From assembly GCF_000876015.1 (NCBI RefSeq), contig NZ_BBQM01000016.1, forward strand, positions 62,001 through 126,000: a DNA stretch of 64,000 nt. The letters are read 5' to 3'. The stretch is from Cupriavidus basilensis (GTDB taxonomy: Bacteria; Pseudomonadota; Gammaproteobacteria; Burkholderiales; Burkholderiaceae). A program made the translations under genes and the position numbers. The notes beneath the pieces are model-generated. The model was not told the origin of the DNA and ran no database searches. It was given only the letters and a program-made list of their open reading frames with translations. Below, in pieces: positions 22,901-32,085 of the stretch; the first letter of the stretch is position 1, and each line of letters starts with the position of its first letter.

Positions 22901-24037
22901 CGCGCGCTGTTCTCGGAAGAGCTCGGCGCGGTGATCCAGGTGCGCCTGTCCGAGCGCGACGCCGTGTTCGGCGTGCTGCGCGAAGTCGGCCTGTCGGCCT
23001 GCAGCCACGTGGTCGGCAAGCCCAACGCCACCGACCAGATCGAGATCTACCGCGACGCCAGGAAGGTCTTCGGCGCCGCGCGCGGCGAGCTCCAGCGCAT
23101 CTGGAGCGAGGTGAGCTGGCGCATCGCGCGCCTGCGCGACAACCCCGCCTGCGCCGACAGTGAATACGACCGCCTGCTGGACGCGGCCGACCCCGGCATC
23201 TCGCCGGTGCTGACCTTCGACCCGGCCGCGGACATCGCCGCGCCGTTCGTGGCCACCGGCGCGCGTCCCAAGGTGGCGATCCTGCGCGAGCAGGGCGTCA
23301 ACTCGCAGATCGAGATGGCCTACAGCATGGACCGCGCGGGCTTCGACACGCACGACGTGCACATGAGCGACCTGATCGCCGGGCGCGCCAGCCTGGCCGA
23401 CTTCAGCGGCTTCGTCGCGTGCGGCGGCTTCAGCTACGGCGACGTGCTGGGCGCCGGCGAGGGCTGGGCCAAGACCATCCTGTTCAACGCGCGCATGGCC
23501 GAGCAGTTCGCCGCCTTCTTCAACCGCCAGGACACCTTCGCGCTGGGCGTGTGCAACGGCTGCCAGATGATGAGCAACCTCGCCCCGATCATCCCGGGCG
23601 CGGGCGCGTGGCCCAAGTTCACGCGCAACCAGTCCGAGCAGTACGAAGCGCGCTACGTCACCGTGGAAGTGCAGTCCTCGCCGTCGATCTTCTTCGCCGG
23701 CATGGAAGGCAGCCGCATCCCCATCGTGGTGGCGCACGGCGAAGGCTTCGCCGACTTCTCGCAGCAGGGCGACCAGAAGCAGGCCCGCGTGGCGCTGCGC
23801 TTCGTGGATAACCACGGCGCGCCGACGCAGACCTACCCGCTCAACCCGAACGGCTCGCCGGAAGGCATCACCTCCGTGACCACCACCGATGGCCGCTTCA
23901 CCGTGCTGATGCCGCACCCGGAGCGCGTGTTCCGCACCGCCACCATGAGCTGGGCGCCCGACGCATGGAAGCAGATCGCCGACGGCGGCAGCCCGTGGAT
24001 GCGCATGTTCCGCAACGCCCGCAAGTGGGTGGGCTGA
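19979..24037 (+). CDS. purL: Phosphoribosylformylglycinamidine synthase (large type)
   Basis: This cytoplasmic purine-biosynthesis enzyme converts FGAR, glutamine and ATP to FGAM. Its 1352 residues match the single-chain PurL of proteobacteria (about 1295). The order is an N-terminal domain, two AIRS-like FGAM synthetase halves ([21 protein letters not shown] in the first; [18 protein letters not shown] in the second) and a C-terminal glutamine amidotransferase. In the amidotransferase the nucleophile is Cys1192 in GVCNGCQMM, and His1313/Glu1315 lie in MPHPERVFR. Key catalytic motifs are all present. It is monocistronic and ends with a strong terminator. A tandem repeat and a TATAAT lie upstream. 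Confidence 0.97.
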   Translation: MAHFSCFPGALALSAFRQQRLLTALKQIDADIESVHGQFLHFVDANAPLSPADSERIAALLTYGAPFEPQAEGDRFVVIPRFGTISPWASKATDIAHNCGFGEVHRIERGIEITVICKKGLLRGRKTLDAGTRAAVAAHLFDRMTETVVAAREDAAALFQELPAKPLRFIDIAGGRAALAQANAEMGLALSEDEIDYLVEAYARLGRNPTDVELMMFAQANSEHCRHKIFNATWTIDGVQQDKSLFAMIRNTHQLNPQGSIVAYSDNSAVMEGDVAERWFPRGAAQKYGRHEALTHTLMKVETHNHPTAISPFPGASTGAGGEIRDEGATGRGAKPKAGLTGFTVSNLMLPDAVQSWENARDAAQPLAHRNPDDKAGRADNITGKPDRIASPLQIMIDGPLGGAAFNNEFGRANLGGYFRVYEQNVGGTVRGYHKPIMIAGGIGNIDAGHTHKNPLPAGTLLIQLGGPGMRIGMGGGAASSMATGTNTADLDFDSVQRGNPEMERRAQEVINACWQLGDDNPILSIHDVGAGGISNAFPELVDGAGRGARFDLRQVHLEESGLSPAEIWCNESQERYVLAIAPDSFPLFQAMCQRERSPFAVVGVATEEQQLQLVDAHVDASLKEHYAVDMPMDVLLGKPPRMHRDVRHVEQVLPPVDVTGLALDQAVRDVLRHPTVASKSFLITIGDRTVGGMNARDQMVGPWQVPVADVAVTTLDYKGRAGEAMTMGERTPLAVIDAPASGRMAIGEALTNLAAAPVKDLGKVKLSANWMAACGVDGEDARLYDTVHAVGMELCPALGISIPVGKDSLSMRTKWDDNGIAREVVAPVSLIISAFAAVDDTDRTLTPQLRTDAGDTVLIAIDLGRGKNRLGGSILAQVTQQVGDATPDVDSADDLKHFFNVIQRLNREGKLLAYHDRSDGGFMAALAEMAFAGHCGVSLNVDMLALDPQQEQDYGDAKNWAQQIGERRNDQTLRALFSEELGAVIQVRLSERDAVFGVLREVGLSACSHVVGKPNATDQIEIYRDARKVFGAARGELQRIWSEVSWRIARLRDNPACADSEYDRLLDAADPGISPVLTFDPAADIAAPFVATGARPKVAILREQGVNSQIEMAYSMDRAGFDTHDVHMSDLIAGRASLADFSGFVACGGFSYGDVLGAGEGWAKTILFNARMAEQFAAFFNRQDTFALGVCNGCQMMSNLAPIIPGAGAWPKFTRNQSEQYEARYVTVEVQSSPSIFFAGMEGSRIPIVVAHGEGFADFSQQGDQKQARVALRFVDNHGAPTQTYPLNPNGSPEGITSVTTTDGRFTVLMPHPERVFRTATMSWAPDAWKQIADGGSPWMRMFRNARKWVG

Positions 24038-24062
24038 ACCGGCGCAGGCGGGTTGCAGTGGA

Positions 24063-24089
24063 AACGGGCCCTTCGGGGCCCGTTTTTTT
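24063..24089 (+). terminator. Rho-independent terminator of purL
   Basis: The stem AACGGGCCC (24063-24071) has a TTCG tetraloop and pairs with GGGCCCGTT (24076-24084), followed by an uninterrupted T-run. It starts 26 bases after the stop. Confidence 0.92.
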
Positions 24090-24144
24090 CATGGAGACGT
24101 GGCGGCGCGCGCGGCTGGCCATGCCGACATGGGCCGCGCCCGCA

Positions 24145-24423
24145 TCACCCCGCCACCGTGCTCCACGCCTGATAAACGTAATACAGAGGCCGCTGCGGAT
24201 CGCAGCGGCGCGCCACGTCCGGCGCGGCGCCGCGCAACTGCATGGTGACGAGCACCATGCGCGCGGCCTTGACCGGCGAGTAGCGGTCACGCAGCGGCAG
24301 CATGGGCAGCACCGCGCGCCATTCCGGCGGCAGGCCGTCGCAGGTGAAGGTGCCGAGCGCGCAGTAGCCCCAACCTTCGGAAGTCAGGTGCCAGAGTCGC
24401 CGGAACTGGTTGCGTGCGGGCAT
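24145..24423 (-). CDS. Small conserved-looking protein of unknown function
   Basis: This predicts 92 residues from the ATG at 24423, with GGGAG immediately upstream. The sequence (MPARNQFRRLWHLTSEGWGY...) has several aromatic and two cysteine residues in its first half and no signal peptide, membrane segment or recognisable motif. Codon use fits a real gene: third positions are GC-rich and the frame ends before the purL terminator. It is convergent with purL and followed upstream by 245 bases without a gene. I do not recognise the family. Confidence 0.6.
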   Translation of the reverse strand: MPARNQFRRLWHLTSEGWGYCALGTFTCDGLPPEWRAVLPMLPLRDRYSPVKAARMVLVTMQLRGAAPDVARRCDPQRPLYYVYQAWSTVAG

Positions 24424-24668
24424 GATCTCCCTCGTTCGTCGCGGCGCCCGCCGCGGGAGAGGATGTGCGGGCATGGGCCAGGCCGGTCGGGCGGCGGGCG
24501 AATGGGTTCGATCTTACCCACGGGCGGCCGCGCTGTGAATGCCCCGCGGGCGTTGCCGGCCGGAAATGCGTGCGCGGGGCTGCATCCGGCGGCACGCCTG
24601 CAGCCATTTCCGGGGCCGGACCGCGCCGGCGTCACCCGCCGCCCGCTGCCCGGCTACCGGCTGCCGGC

Positions 24669-25508
24669 CTAGATCCCGCTGAACCAGTTGTAGCCCTGGT
24701 CTTCCCAGTAGCCGCCGGGATTCTCGTTGGTGACGAACAGCGCGGCGATATGCTTGGGGTTCTTGAAGCCGAGCTTGGTCGGCACGCGCAGCTTGAGCGG
24801 GTAGCCGTACCTGGGCGGCAGCGGCTCGCTGCCGAAGTCCAGCGCCAGCATGGTCTGCGGGTGCAGCGCGGTCGCCATGTCGAGGCTGGAGTAGTAGCGG
24901 TCCGCGCACTTGAAGCCGACATAGCGCGCCGTGGTGTCCGCGCCGATGCGCTGCAGGAACGTGCGCAGCGGCACGCCGCGCCATTCGCCGACGGCGCTCC
25001 AGCCTTCGATGCAGATATGGCGCGTGATCTGGCCCGCCTGCGGCAGCGCGCGCAACTGCGCCAGGCTCCAGCTGCGCTTGTCGGCGACGAGGCCGGAGAC
25101 TTCCAGCCGGTAGTCGCCGCCGTCCACCTCGGGCACGTCGAATTCCTGGTAGAAGGCGTTGAACGGGAACGGCTGCGTGATCTGGCTGCGCGCGTAGGTC
25201 GGCGCCAGCCGCGCGCCGCTGAACAGCCACGCCTGCACGCGGTCGTTCCAGCGCGACATGGACCACAGCACCTTGTCCACGGTGTCGCCGTCCTGCAGCG
25301 TGCAGCCGGCCAGCATGGACACCGCGCCGAGCGACAGCGACGAGCGCAGGAACATGCGCCGCTGCAGGCGCGCCAGCTGCGGCCGGAAATCCGCCGCGCT
25401 GAGGGCCGGCCGCGCCGGCGTGGCGATGACGCCGGCCGCGCGCGGCGCGTCTTCGGTGCGGATGGAATCGGGACGCGCGGCTGGCGTCTTGCCGGACGGC
25501 TCGCTCAT
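24669..25508 (-). CDS. Molybdopterin-dependent oxidoreductase (sulfite-oxidase fold), Tat-exported
   Basis: This is a 279-residue periplasmic Mo-cofactor enzyme of the oxidoreductase molybdopterin-binding (SUOX/YedY) family. Residues 50-69 form a Tat signal: RRMFLRS followed by a hydrophobic stretch ending SMLAGC. It has a lipobox-like cysteine at 69 and is preceded by an unusual 48-residue N-terminal extension. The Mo-ligand cysteine is Cys166 in RHICIEGWSAVGEWRGVPL. The end (NPGGYWEDQGYNWFSGI) is typical of the family. The start overlaps the cytochrome b561 stop by four bases (ATGA), so the cytochrome is the probable electron partner. By analogy with MsrP it may act in repair of oxidised periplasmic proteins, but the substrate is unproven. 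Confidence 0.87.
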   Translation of the reverse strand: MSEPSGKTPAARPDSIRTEDAPRAAGVIATPARPALSAADFRPQLARLQRRMFLRSSLSLGAVSMLAGCTLQDGDTVDKVLWSMSRWNDRVQAWLFSGARLAPTYARSQITQPFPFNAFYQEFDVPEVDGGDYRLEVSGLVADKRSWSLAQLRALPQAGQITRHICIEGWSAVGEWRGVPLRTFLQRIGADTTARYVGFKCADRYYSSLDMATALHPQTMLALDFGSEPLPPRYGYPLKLRVPTKLGFKNPKHIAALFVTNENPGGYWEDQGYNWFSGI

Positions 25509-26149
25509 GCTTCGGCTTCTCCGTGATGGCCGCGCCGCGCGCGGCCGGTAAACATGGGCAACAAGGTGGACGGCACGGCCACGACCAGCGCCAGGTGCAC
25601 GGCGACGAAACCGACGATGCCGGCCATCGCTAAGAAATGCACGCGGCGCGCGGTGTCGAAGCCGCCGAACAGGCCGGCCAGCCACCAGAGCTGGACCGGC
25701 TTCCAGATCGCCAGCCCGGACGCCACCACCAGCACGCCGAGCAGCAGCACCGCCACGTACATCAGCCGCTGCACCGCGTTGTAGGCGCCGGGCCGGTGCG
25801 GCAGGCGCAGGCGCAGCGCCAGGCCGGCGTCGCGCAGCGCGGCGCGCGCGCTCAGCGGCAGGAAATGCCGGCGGAAATGGCGCGTGGCCAGGCCGTAGCC
25901 GAGATAGAGCAGGGCATTCGCGCACAGCAGCCACATCGCCGCGAAATGCCAGGCGATCGAGCCGCCCAGCCAGCCGCCGACCGTGGCCCACGCCGGGAAG
26001 CGGAAGCCGAACAGCGGCGAAGCGTTGTAGATGGCCCAGCCGCTCATCACCATGCAGGTCATGGCGAAGGCGTTGATCCAGTGCGTGGCGCGCACCGCCA
26101 GCGGGTGGACGATGGCGCGCCGCGCGGCGGCGGGAGTCGGCTTGCGCAT
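25505..26149 (-). CDS. Cytochrome b561-type inner-membrane electron carrier
   Basis: This is a 214-residue membrane protein with four main hydrophobic segments. Histidines are placed as in di-haem b561 proteins: HPLAVRATHWINAFAMTCMVMSGW near the N-terminus, WHFAAMWLLCANALLYLGYG, and VHFLAMAGIVGFVAVHLAL near the C-terminus. It probably passes electrons from the quinone pool to the molybdoenzyme encoded by the overlapping downstream gene. It starts 10 bases after the stop of the secreted protein gene at 26160, so the three genes form an operon divergent from the two-component system. Confidence 0.87.
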   Translation of the reverse strand: MRKPTPAAARRAIVHPLAVRATHWINAFAMTCMVMSGWAIYNASPLFGFRFPAWATVGGWLGGSIAWHFAAMWLLCANALLYLGYGLATRHFRRHFLPLSARAALRDAGLALRLRLPHRPGAYNAVQRLMYVAVLLLGVLVVASGLAIWKPVQLWWLAGLFGGFDTARRVHFLAMAGIVGFVAVHLALVVAVPSTLLPMFTGRARRGHHGEAEA

Positions 26150-26159
26150 GGCGCGTGCC

Positions 26160-26807
26160 TTACATCGGCGGCACGACGCCGTTCTTGCCGGCCGAGACGA
26201 AGCGCGCGGTCAGCGCGCCGTCGGCGGCCTTGCTGGCGAACAGCACCACGTGGGCGCCGGGCACCAGCAGCGAGCGGTCGCCCGGCTCCAGGTTGACGAT
26301 GGGCACGTCGGCGGGGATCACGATGCGCTTTTCGCCTTCGGGGTACTTGACGGTGATGGTGCGGCCGTTGCTGACCACCACGCTGCCCACGGTGCCGTTG
26401 GTCATGCTGCTGTTCTTGCCCAGGTCCCAGGCGCGGTGGCCTTCGCCGCTGCCGCGCATGCTGGGCGGGAACACGTGCACTTCCAGCGCCTTGAGCGAGC
26501 CGTCGGCCTGCGGGATGGCGGCCGAGCCGATGTAGCTGCCGGCCTTGATCTCGTCGACCTTGGCCAGCGTCACGGCGCGCACCGCGGTGTCCTTGCCCAG
26601 GCCCACGTCGAGATCCTGGCCCGAGCGGGTATGCACCTTGAGCGTGTCGCCGGCGAGGGTGGTCACGGTGCCGCGCACGCCGATCGGCGCCGCGGCCGGC
26701 GCGGCGGTGGCCTGCGCCTGCGCCGCCGGGGCGCCTGCGAGGGCGGCGCCGGCCAGCAGGGCGGCGGCCAGCACGGTACGGCTCAACTTGCTCGAAACGA
26801 TGTTCAT
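26160..26807 (-). CDS. Secreted protein, DUF5666-like, unknown function
   Basis: This is a 215-residue protein with a signal peptide (about 1-32, ending APAAQAQA). The mature part starts with a small beta-rich repeat (IGVRGTVTTLAGDTLKVHTRSGQDLDVGLGK) typical of DUF5666/OB-like domains. It continues with further beta strands and the segment PPSMRGSGEGHRAWDLG. It has no catalytic motif I can name. It is first in the operon with cytochrome b561 and the molybdoenzyme, and directly faces the palindromic operator and the response-regulator gene. A role in the periplasmic redox or metal-stress response is inference. Confidence 0.75.
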   Translation of the reverse strand: MNIVSSKLSRTVLAAALLAGAALAGAPAAQAQATAAPAAAPIGVRGTVTTLAGDTLKVHTRSGQDLDVGLGKDTAVRAVTLAKVDEIKAGSYIGSAAIPQADGSLKALEVHVFPPSMRGSGEGHRAWDLGKNSSMTNGTVGSVVVSNGRTITVKYPEGEKRIVIPADVPIVNLEPGDRSLLVPGAHVVLFASKAADGALTARFVSAGKNGVVPPM

Positions 26808-26870
26808 CCTGCACCTCTGTAAGGGTGGAAACCGAGGTGCAGGTTAGGGCCGCCGGCGGGTCGCGCTGGT

Positions 26871-26922
26871 GACTTTTTGGTGACAAATTTGTCACTAATT
26901 CGCGCGTACCGCTCGCTAGAAT
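26871..26922 (+). promoter_or_regulatory. Cop-box-like operator and response-regulator promoter
   Basis: GTGACAAATTTGTCAC at 26880-26895 is a perfect 16-bp palindrome. A further GTGAC half-site lies at 26871. It matches the TGACA-N4-TGTCA pattern known for CopR/CusR/HprR-type regulators. TAGAAT at 26917-26922 is a likely -10. The operator covers the -35 area, as expected for an activated, autoregulated promoter. It also lies 73 bases from the divergent secreted-protein gene. Confidence 0.7.
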
Positions 26923-26955
26923 GACAGCCATATCCGCACAACCGGGCAGTGCATC

Positions 26956-27627
26956 ATGAGCATCCTCGTCATCGAAGACGATCCCAAGACCGGCGACTAC
27001 CTGCGCAAGGGCCTGCGCGAAAGCGGCTATGCCGTCGACCTCGCGCGCACCGGCACGGACGGCCTGCACATGGCGCTCGAGCATCCCTACGACCTGGTCG
27101 TGCTCGACGTGATGCTGCCCGGCATCGACGGCTGGGAAATCATGCGCACGCTGCGCGCGCGGCGCGACCTGCCGGTCATCTTCCTGACCGCGCGCGACCA
27201 CGTCAACGACCGCATCCACGGCCTCGAGCTGGGCGCCGACGACTACCTCGTCAAGCCGTTCTCGTTCGTCGAGCTGGTGCTGCGCATCCGCACGCTGCTG
27301 CGCCGCGGCGTGGTGCGCGAGGCCGAGCTGTTCGAGTTCGCCGACCTCAAGCTCGACGTGCTGCGCCGCAAGGTCACGCGCCAGGGCATGGAGATCACGC
27401 TGACCAACAAGGAATTCCTGCTGCTGCACCTGCTGGTCAAGCGCCAGGGCGAGGCACTGTCGCGCACGCTGATCGCCGCCGAGGTGTGGGACATGAACTT
27501 CGACAGCGACACCAACGTGGTGGACGTGGCCATCAAGCGCCTGCGCGCCAAGGTGGACCAGCCGTTCGACAAGAAGCTGATCCACACCGTGCGCAGCATC
27601 GGCTATACCTTCGGCGAGGGCGCATGA
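26956..27627 (+). CDS. OmpR/CusR-family (heavy-metal/HprR-type) response regulator
   Basis: This is a 223-residue DNA-binding response regulator. The receiver domain (1-115) has the acidic pair EDD at 7-9, phospho-acceptor Asp51 in VVLDVMLPG, the conserved TAR and the KPF lysine. The C-terminal winged helix (about 128-222) includes [39 protein letters not shown] and [12 protein letters not shown]. These features place it with CusR/CopR/IrlR/HprR. It overlaps the sensor kinase gene by four bases. The palindrome just upstream fits autoregulation and control of the divergent molybdoenzyme operon. Confidence 0.92.
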   Translation: MSILVIEDDPKTGDYLRKGLRESGYAVDLARTGTDGLHMALEHPYDLVVLDVMLPGIDGWEIMRTLRARRDLPVIFLTARDHVNDRIHGLELGADDYLVKPFSFVELVLRIRTLLRRGVVREAELFEFADLKLDVLRRKVTRQGMEITLTNKEFLLLHLLVKRQGEALSRTLIAAEVWDMNFDSDTNVVDVAIKRLRAKVDQPFDKKLIHTVRSIGYTFGEGA

Positions 27628-29120
27628 GCAGCGGCACGGGCACCGGCATGGTCACCTGGTACCGGCGGCCGTGGTCGCTCACGGTGCGCACCACGGTGTC
27701 GTTCGCGCTGATCGCCTGCGTGGTGATCGGCACGCTGGGCGCGTATTTCTACCAGTCGGTGAAGGCCTCGATGGAGGCGCACGCCGATCTCCAGCTGATC
27801 GGGCGCGTAACGCATTTCAGCCGGCTGGCCAGCGACGTCTACACCGTGGCCGAGCTCAAGCACCGCCCGCTGCTGTTCGAGACCATGCTCGGCGCCGAGC
27901 GCGACGTGCTGATCTTCCGCCGGCCGGGCGAGGCGCCGTTCATCCGCGTCAACCCGGACGACCTCGCGGTGCCGCCGCAGCTTGCCGCGCTGATGGCCGG
28001 CGATGGCAGCGCACCCACGCGCGAGGCCATCCTGCGCACGCGCCTGCGCGACGGCGTGCCGATCTACTGGGCGGCGGCGCTGGCGCGCTCGAACGAGGAC
28101 GGCAGCATGGTCGAGGTGATCGCCGCCCATCCGCTGGCCAACGAGATGCAGATGCTCGGCGCCTACCGCGACCGCGTGCTGCTGGCCACGCTGGTGGGCA
28201 TGCTGGCGGCCACCGCGCTGGCCTTCTTCGCCATCCGGCGCGGGCTGCGGCCGGTGGGCAGCATCGCCGCGCGCGCGGCCGAGATCAGCCCGGCCAGCCT
28301 CGACGTGCGCCTCGACGAGCGCGGCGCGCCGGCCGAGCTGCGCGGCCTCGTGGGCGCGTTCAACGCCATGCTCGACCGCCTCGGCGAAGGCTACGAGCGG
28401 CTCTCCCAGTTCTCCGCCGACCTCGCGCACGAGATCCGCACGCCGGTCGGCGCGCTGATCGGCCAGACCCAGGTGGCGCTCAGCCAGGTGCGGCGGCCCG
28501 AGGAATACGAGGAGGTGCTCGAATCCAACCTGGAAGAGCTCAACCGGCTCGGCAACATCGCCGAGAACATCCTGTTCCTGGCCCAGGCCGACCACGCGCG
28601 GCTGTCCATCGAGCATGCCGCGGTGGCGCTGCCGGCCGAGCTCAACAAGATCGCCGAATACTTCGAAGGGCTCGCCGACGAGAAGGGCATGCGCTTCGAG
28701 GTGGCGGCCGACGGCATGCTGTGGGCGAACCCGCTGCTGTGCCGCCGCGCCATCAACAACCTCGTGGTCAACGCCGTGCGCTACGGCGCGCCGGGCAGCG
28801 TGATACGGCTGTGCGGCGCGCGCGAGGCCGGCAGCACCGTGGTGTCGGTGGAGAACCAGGGCGAAGCCATCCCGCGCGAACAACTGGACCGCCTGTTCGA
28901 CCGCTTCTACCGCGGCGACGCCGCGCGCAGCCGCGTGGCCGAATCCAACGGGCTCGGCCTGGCCATCGTGCAGGCCATCATGGCGCTGCACGGCGGGCAA
29001 GCGGAAGCCACCTGCCCGGCGCCGGGGCGCGTGCGTTTCGCGCTGCGCTTTCCTTCGCATCTGCCTTCGCATCTGCCCCCGCATTCTCCTTCGCAACTGT
29101 CGCCCGAATCCGCCGCGTAA
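27624..29120 (+). CDS. Heavy-metal/HprS-type sensor histidine kinase
   Basis: This is a 498-residue inner-membrane sensor. Membrane segments are at about 24-44 and 185-205, flanking a periplasmic sensor region of about 140 residues. A HAMP domain follows ([22 protein letters not shown]), then the H-box [16 protein letters not shown] with phospho-accepting His269, the N-box [11 protein letters not shown] and the G-box [17 protein letters not shown]. The C-terminal 25 residues are a Pro/Ser/His-rich repeat tail ([14 protein letters not shown]). The stimulus could be a metal (copper/silver) or reactive chlorine. The divergent molybdoenzyme makes an oxidative signal attractive, but this is inference. 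Confidence 0.92.
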   Translation: MSSGTGTGMVTWYRRPWSLTVRTTVSFALIACVVIGTLGAYFYQSVKASMEAHADLQLIGRVTHFSRLASDVYTVAELKHRPLLFETMLGAERDVLIFRRPGEAPFIRVNPDDLAVPPQLAALMAGDGSAPTREAILRTRLRDGVPIYWAAALARSNEDGSMVEVIAAHPLANEMQMLGAYRDRVLLATLVGMLAATALAFFAIRRGLRPVGSIAARAAEISPASLDVRLDERGAPAELRGLVGAFNAMLDRLGEGYERLSQFSADLAHEIRTPVGALIGQTQVALSQVRRPEEYEEVLESNLEELNRLGNIAENILFLAQADHARLSIEHAAVALPAELNKIAEYFEGLADEKGMRFEVAADGMLWANPLLCRRAINNLVVNAVRYGAPGSVIRLCGAREAGSTVVSVENQGEAIPREQLDRLFDRFYRGDAARSRVAESNGLGLAIVQAIMALHGGQAEATCPAPGRVRFALRFPSHLPSHLPPHSPSQLSPESAA

Positions 29121-29532
29121 GGACGCCGGCGCGCGGCGCGCAGGAAACGTCTTGCTACCTTGGCGGAAACGGCTGATGCGCACGCGCCGCATCAGATCGA
29201 TCGCGCCCGCCGACAGAAACATGCCGCGCATGCTTGGGAAGTGTCTGGTGCGCAAGCCGCATTCGGTCACGTACTATTTCCACGCTGCTGCAACGCATTT
29301 TTCGCAGCGATATTCTGGAAGGTAGCGGCAACGAGGCCGGGCAGCCGATGGCACCGTGCCTCGTGGCCATCTTGTCTTAGCCGGTGAAGTCTGCCGGGTG
29401 CCGGGCTTGCCTGCCGGGCGCCCGCCGCTTCCCGCCGCGGCCCCCGTGCGGCGAAGGCTAGTGCGCTCGCGCGCCACTCTCCAGCACGCTCCCCCGGCCG
29501 CCTGGCGGCCACTGGTCATGGTTTGTCCGAGC
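29121..29532. other. Gene-free spacer before the capsule operon
   Basis: This holds 412 bases with no convincing gene. A TATTCT at 29311-29316 could be a -10 box, but the -35 region is poor. GGTAGCG at 29321-29327 matches the core of the ops/RfaH element. Its position right at the presumed start site argues against that function. The region presumably contains the capsule promoter. Confidence 0.4.
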
Positions 29533-30324
29533 ATGCCTTCAAACGTCGTCCGCTCCCGTTTCTCCGTCGCCCTCTCGGTGTGGCGCGCCCTGTTCCTGCG
29601 CGAGGCCAATGCGCGCCTGGCCACCGAGCGCGGCGCCTGGCTGTGGCTGCTGCTCGAGCCGGCCATCCACATCGGCTTCCTGATGCTGCTGTTCGGCGTG
29701 GTGCGCCACGTGCTGATCCCGGGCATGGCGTCCAGCCTGTTCATCCTGGTCGGCATCCTCGGTTTCTTCCTCGTGCGCAACGTCGCCGGCCGCGGCGCCG
29801 AGGCGATCAAGGCCAACGCCGCGCTGTTCGCGTACCGGCAGGTGCGCCCGGTCGATGCGGTGCTGGTGCGCGCCGCGCTCGAAGGCCTGCTCTACGGGCT
29901 GGTGTTCGTCGTGCTGCTGGCCGCCTGCGGCCTGGCCGGCGTGGACGTGTGGCCGCGCGACCCGCTGCAGGTGCTGCTGGCCGCCGCGCTGCTGTGGCTG
30001 CTGGGCGTGGGGCTGGCATTGAGCCTCGCCACGCTGGGCACGCTGGTGCCCGAGCTGGGCCGCATCGTCAGCCTGTTCTTCGCGCCGCTGTACTTCATCT
30101 CCGCGGTGATGTACCCGATCGCCAGCGTGCCGCGCCCGGCGCGCGACTGGCTGCTGCTCAACCCGATCCTGCACGGGCTCGAAGCCATGCGCGGCGGCTT
30201 CTTCCCGGCCTATCGCGGGCAGGCCTATGCCAGCCTGTCCTACCTGCTGGCATGGTCGCTCGGCAGCGTCCTGTTCGGGCTGGCCCTGCAGCGGCGCTTC
30301 GCCACGCGGCTGGTGGCGCAATGA
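29533..30324 (+). CDS. kpsM: Capsule ABC transporter permease (KpsM/CtrC-like)
   Basis: This is the inner-membrane ABC-2 permease that, with KpsT, exports lipid-linked capsular polysaccharide. The ATG at 29533 gives 263 residues, the usual size (about 258-265), with six hydrophobic segments. Family features are LLEPAIHIGFLMLLFGVVRH near the N-terminus and FFAPLYFISAVMYPIASVP followed by LLNPILHGLEAMRGGFFP at the C-terminus. An in-frame ATG at 29518 would add five residues; neither has a strong ribosome-binding site. It overlaps kpsT by four bases and is first in the export operon kpsM-T-E-D. Confidence 0.92.
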   Translation: MPSNVVRSRFSVALSVWRALFLREANARLATERGAWLWLLLEPAIHIGFLMLLFGVVRHVLIPGMASSLFILVGILGFFLVRNVAGRGAEAIKANAALFAYRQVRPVDAVLVRAALEGLLYGLVFVVLLAACGLAGVDVWPRDPLQVLLAAALLWLLGVGLALSLATLGTLVPELGRIVSLFFAPLYFISAVMYPIASVPRPARDWLLLNPILHGLEAMRGGFFPAYRGQAYASLSYLLAWSLGSVLFGLALQRRFATRLVAQ

Positions 30325-30983
30325 TCAGGATCTCCGGCCTGCACAAGCGCTATCGCGGCGCGCCGACGGACGGCTGGGTGCTGCGCGACGTGTCGCTCGA
30401 AATTCCAGCATCGAGCCGGATCGCGCTGATCGGCCGCAACGGCGCGGGCAAGTCCACGCTGCTGCGCCTGATCGGCGGCACCGACACGCCCAACCGCGGC
30501 GAAGTGGTGCGGCGCTGCCGCGTGTCGTGGCCGCTCGGGCTCTCCGGCGGCTTCCAGGGCTCGCTGAGCGGGCGGCAGAACGCCAAGTTCGTCTGCCGCA
30601 TCCACGGCGCGCAGGCGGGGCTGGACGACAAGCTCGCCTTCATCGAGGACTTCGCCGAACTGGGCGCGGCGTTCGACGCGCCGGTCAAGACCTACTCGTC
30701 CGGCATGCGCTCGCGGCTGGCCTTCGCGCTGTCGATCGCCTTCGAGTTCGACATGTACCTGGTCGACGAACTGACCGCGGTCGGCGACGCCGCCTTCAAC
30801 GTCAAGTCCCGCCAGGCCTTCCAGGATCTCGCCGGGCGCGCCGGCCTGGTGATGGTGTCGCACAGCGAATCGACCCTGCGCAGCTATTGCGAATCCGCGG
30901 TCTGGCTGCACGAAGGCAGCGCCTACCGTTTCGACAGCGTGGATGACGCCATCCAGGCATACAAGAAGAGCATGACAAGGTGA
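30321..30983 (+). CDS. kpsT: Capsule ABC transporter ATPase (KpsT/CtrD-like)
   Basis: This is the cytoplasmic ATPase of the capsule exporter, 220 residues. The Walker A motif is GRNGAGKST (38-46), the signature is YSSGMRSRLAFAL, Walker B is FDMYLVDELTAVGD, and the switch histidine is in VMVSHS. The SSGMRSR and VDE(L/I)TAVGD signatures are characteristic of KpsT/CtrD/BexA polysaccharide exporters rather than importers. The start overlaps kpsM (ATGA) and the end overlaps kpsE (GTGA), so the three are translationally coupled. Confidence 0.95.
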   Translation: MIRISGLHKRYRGAPTDGWVLRDVSLEIPASSRIALIGRNGAGKSTLLRLIGGTDTPNRGEVVRRCRVSWPLGLSGGFQGSLSGRQNAKFVCRIHGAQAGLDDKLAFIEDFAELGAAFDAPVKTYSSGMRSRLAFALSIAFEFDMYLVDELTAVGDAAFNVKSRQAFQDLAGRAGLVMVSHSESTLRSYCESAVWLHEGSAYRFDSVDDAIQAYKKSMTR

Positions 30984-32083
30984 GCAAGCTGTTCGGGCAA
31001 CTCAAGCAATGCGGCTGGCTCTGGCGCATCGCCATCGGCGCGTGCCTGCTGGCCGCCGTCTACTGGGGCGTGGTCGCCTCCGACCGCTACGTGTCGGAAG
31101 CCAAGGTGGTGGTCGAGCGCAGCGACGCCGTGGGCGCCACCGCCACCGACTTCTATGCCTCGCTGCTCGGCGCCAGCGCGGCGCCGCAGGACCTGCTGCT
31201 GCTGCGCGAATACCTGCTGTCCGCCGACATGCTCAGGAAGCTCGACGCGCGGCTCGCGCTCAAGGCGCACTACAGCGGCGCGCAGCGCGATGCCCTGTCG
31301 CGCCTGTGGCCGGCCGACGCCTCGTTCGAGCGCTTCCATGCGTACTACCTCGGGCGCGTGAGCGTGGAATACGACGACTTCTCCCACACGCTGGTGATCC
31401 GCGCGCAGGCCTACACGCCGGCGATGGCGCAGGCCATCGCGCGCCTGCTGGCCAGCGAAGGCGAGCGCTTCATCAACGAACTGGCGCACCGCGTCGCCGG
31501 CGAGCAGGTCGTCTACATCGAGAACCAGGTGCGCGTGCTGGGCGAACGCATGAAGGCCGACCGCCAGGCGCTGCTGGCCTACCAGAACGCCAACGGGCTG
31601 GTGTCGCCGCGCGGCGACGTCGAGAGCCTCTCCGGCGTGGTGGCCGGCGCCGAGGCGGAACTGGCCGACCTGCGCGTCAGGCGCGCCGCGCTCAAGGACG
31701 TCTACACCCCGCAGTCGCCCGCGATCCAGCAGATCGACGCGCAGATCGCCGCCGTGCAGGCGCAGATCGGCGCGCAGCGCGCGCGCATGACCTCGCCCAG
31801 GAACCGCGCGCTCAACCAGGTGGTGGAAGAGCACGAACGCCTGCAGGCCGCCGCCGGCTTCAGCCAGGACCTCTACAAGACCGCGCTCGGCGCGCTGGAG
31901 AAAGCGCGCATGGAAGCCACGCGCAAGCTCAAGAACGTGGCCGTGGTGCAAAGCCCCACGCTGCCCGAATATCCGCTGCAACCGCGCCGCGTCTACAACA
32001 TCGCCGTGTTCGTGCTGGCGGCGCTGGCGCTGGCCGGCGTGCTCCAGCTGCTCGGCGCCATCATCCGCGATCACCGGGACTAG
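30980..32083 (+). CDS. kpsE: Capsule export inner-membrane/periplasmic adaptor (KpsE/CtrB-like PCP protein)
   Basis: This is a 367-residue polysaccharide co-polymerase-type adaptor linking the KpsMT transporter to the outer membrane channel. It has an N-terminal membrane segment (about 14-33), a long periplasmic coiled-coil region (about 180-320) and a C-terminal membrane segment (about 342-362), the normal topology. The Pro-rich motif before the last segment (SPTLPEYPLQPRRVYN) is typical. It uses a GTG start that overlaps the kpsT stop. The first in-frame ATG lies far inside the family-conserved region. Confidence 0.92.
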   Translation: MSKLFGQLKQCGWLWRIAIGACLLAAVYWGVVASDRYVSEAKVVVERSDAVGATATDFYASLLGASAAPQDLLLLREYLLSADMLRKLDARLALKAHYSGAQRDALSRLWPADASFERFHAYYLGRVSVEYDDFSHTLVIRAQAYTPAMAQAIARLLASEGERFINELAHRVAGEQVVYIENQVRVLGERMKADRQALLAYQNANGLVSPRGDVESLSGVVAGAEAELADLRVRRAALKDVYTPQSPAIQQIDAQIAAVQAQIGAQRARMTSPRNRALNQVVEEHERLQAAAGFSQDLYKTALGALEKARMEATRKLKNVAVVQSPTLPEYPLQPRRVYNIAVFVLAALALAGVLQLLGAIIRDHRD

Positions 32084-32085
32084 CC

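Noticed and set aside
29321-29332. ops/JUMPstart-like GGTAGCG before the capsule operon
   Set aside because: Only seven core bases match, and it would lie at the transcription start of the candidate promoter, where RfaH-type recruitment could not work.
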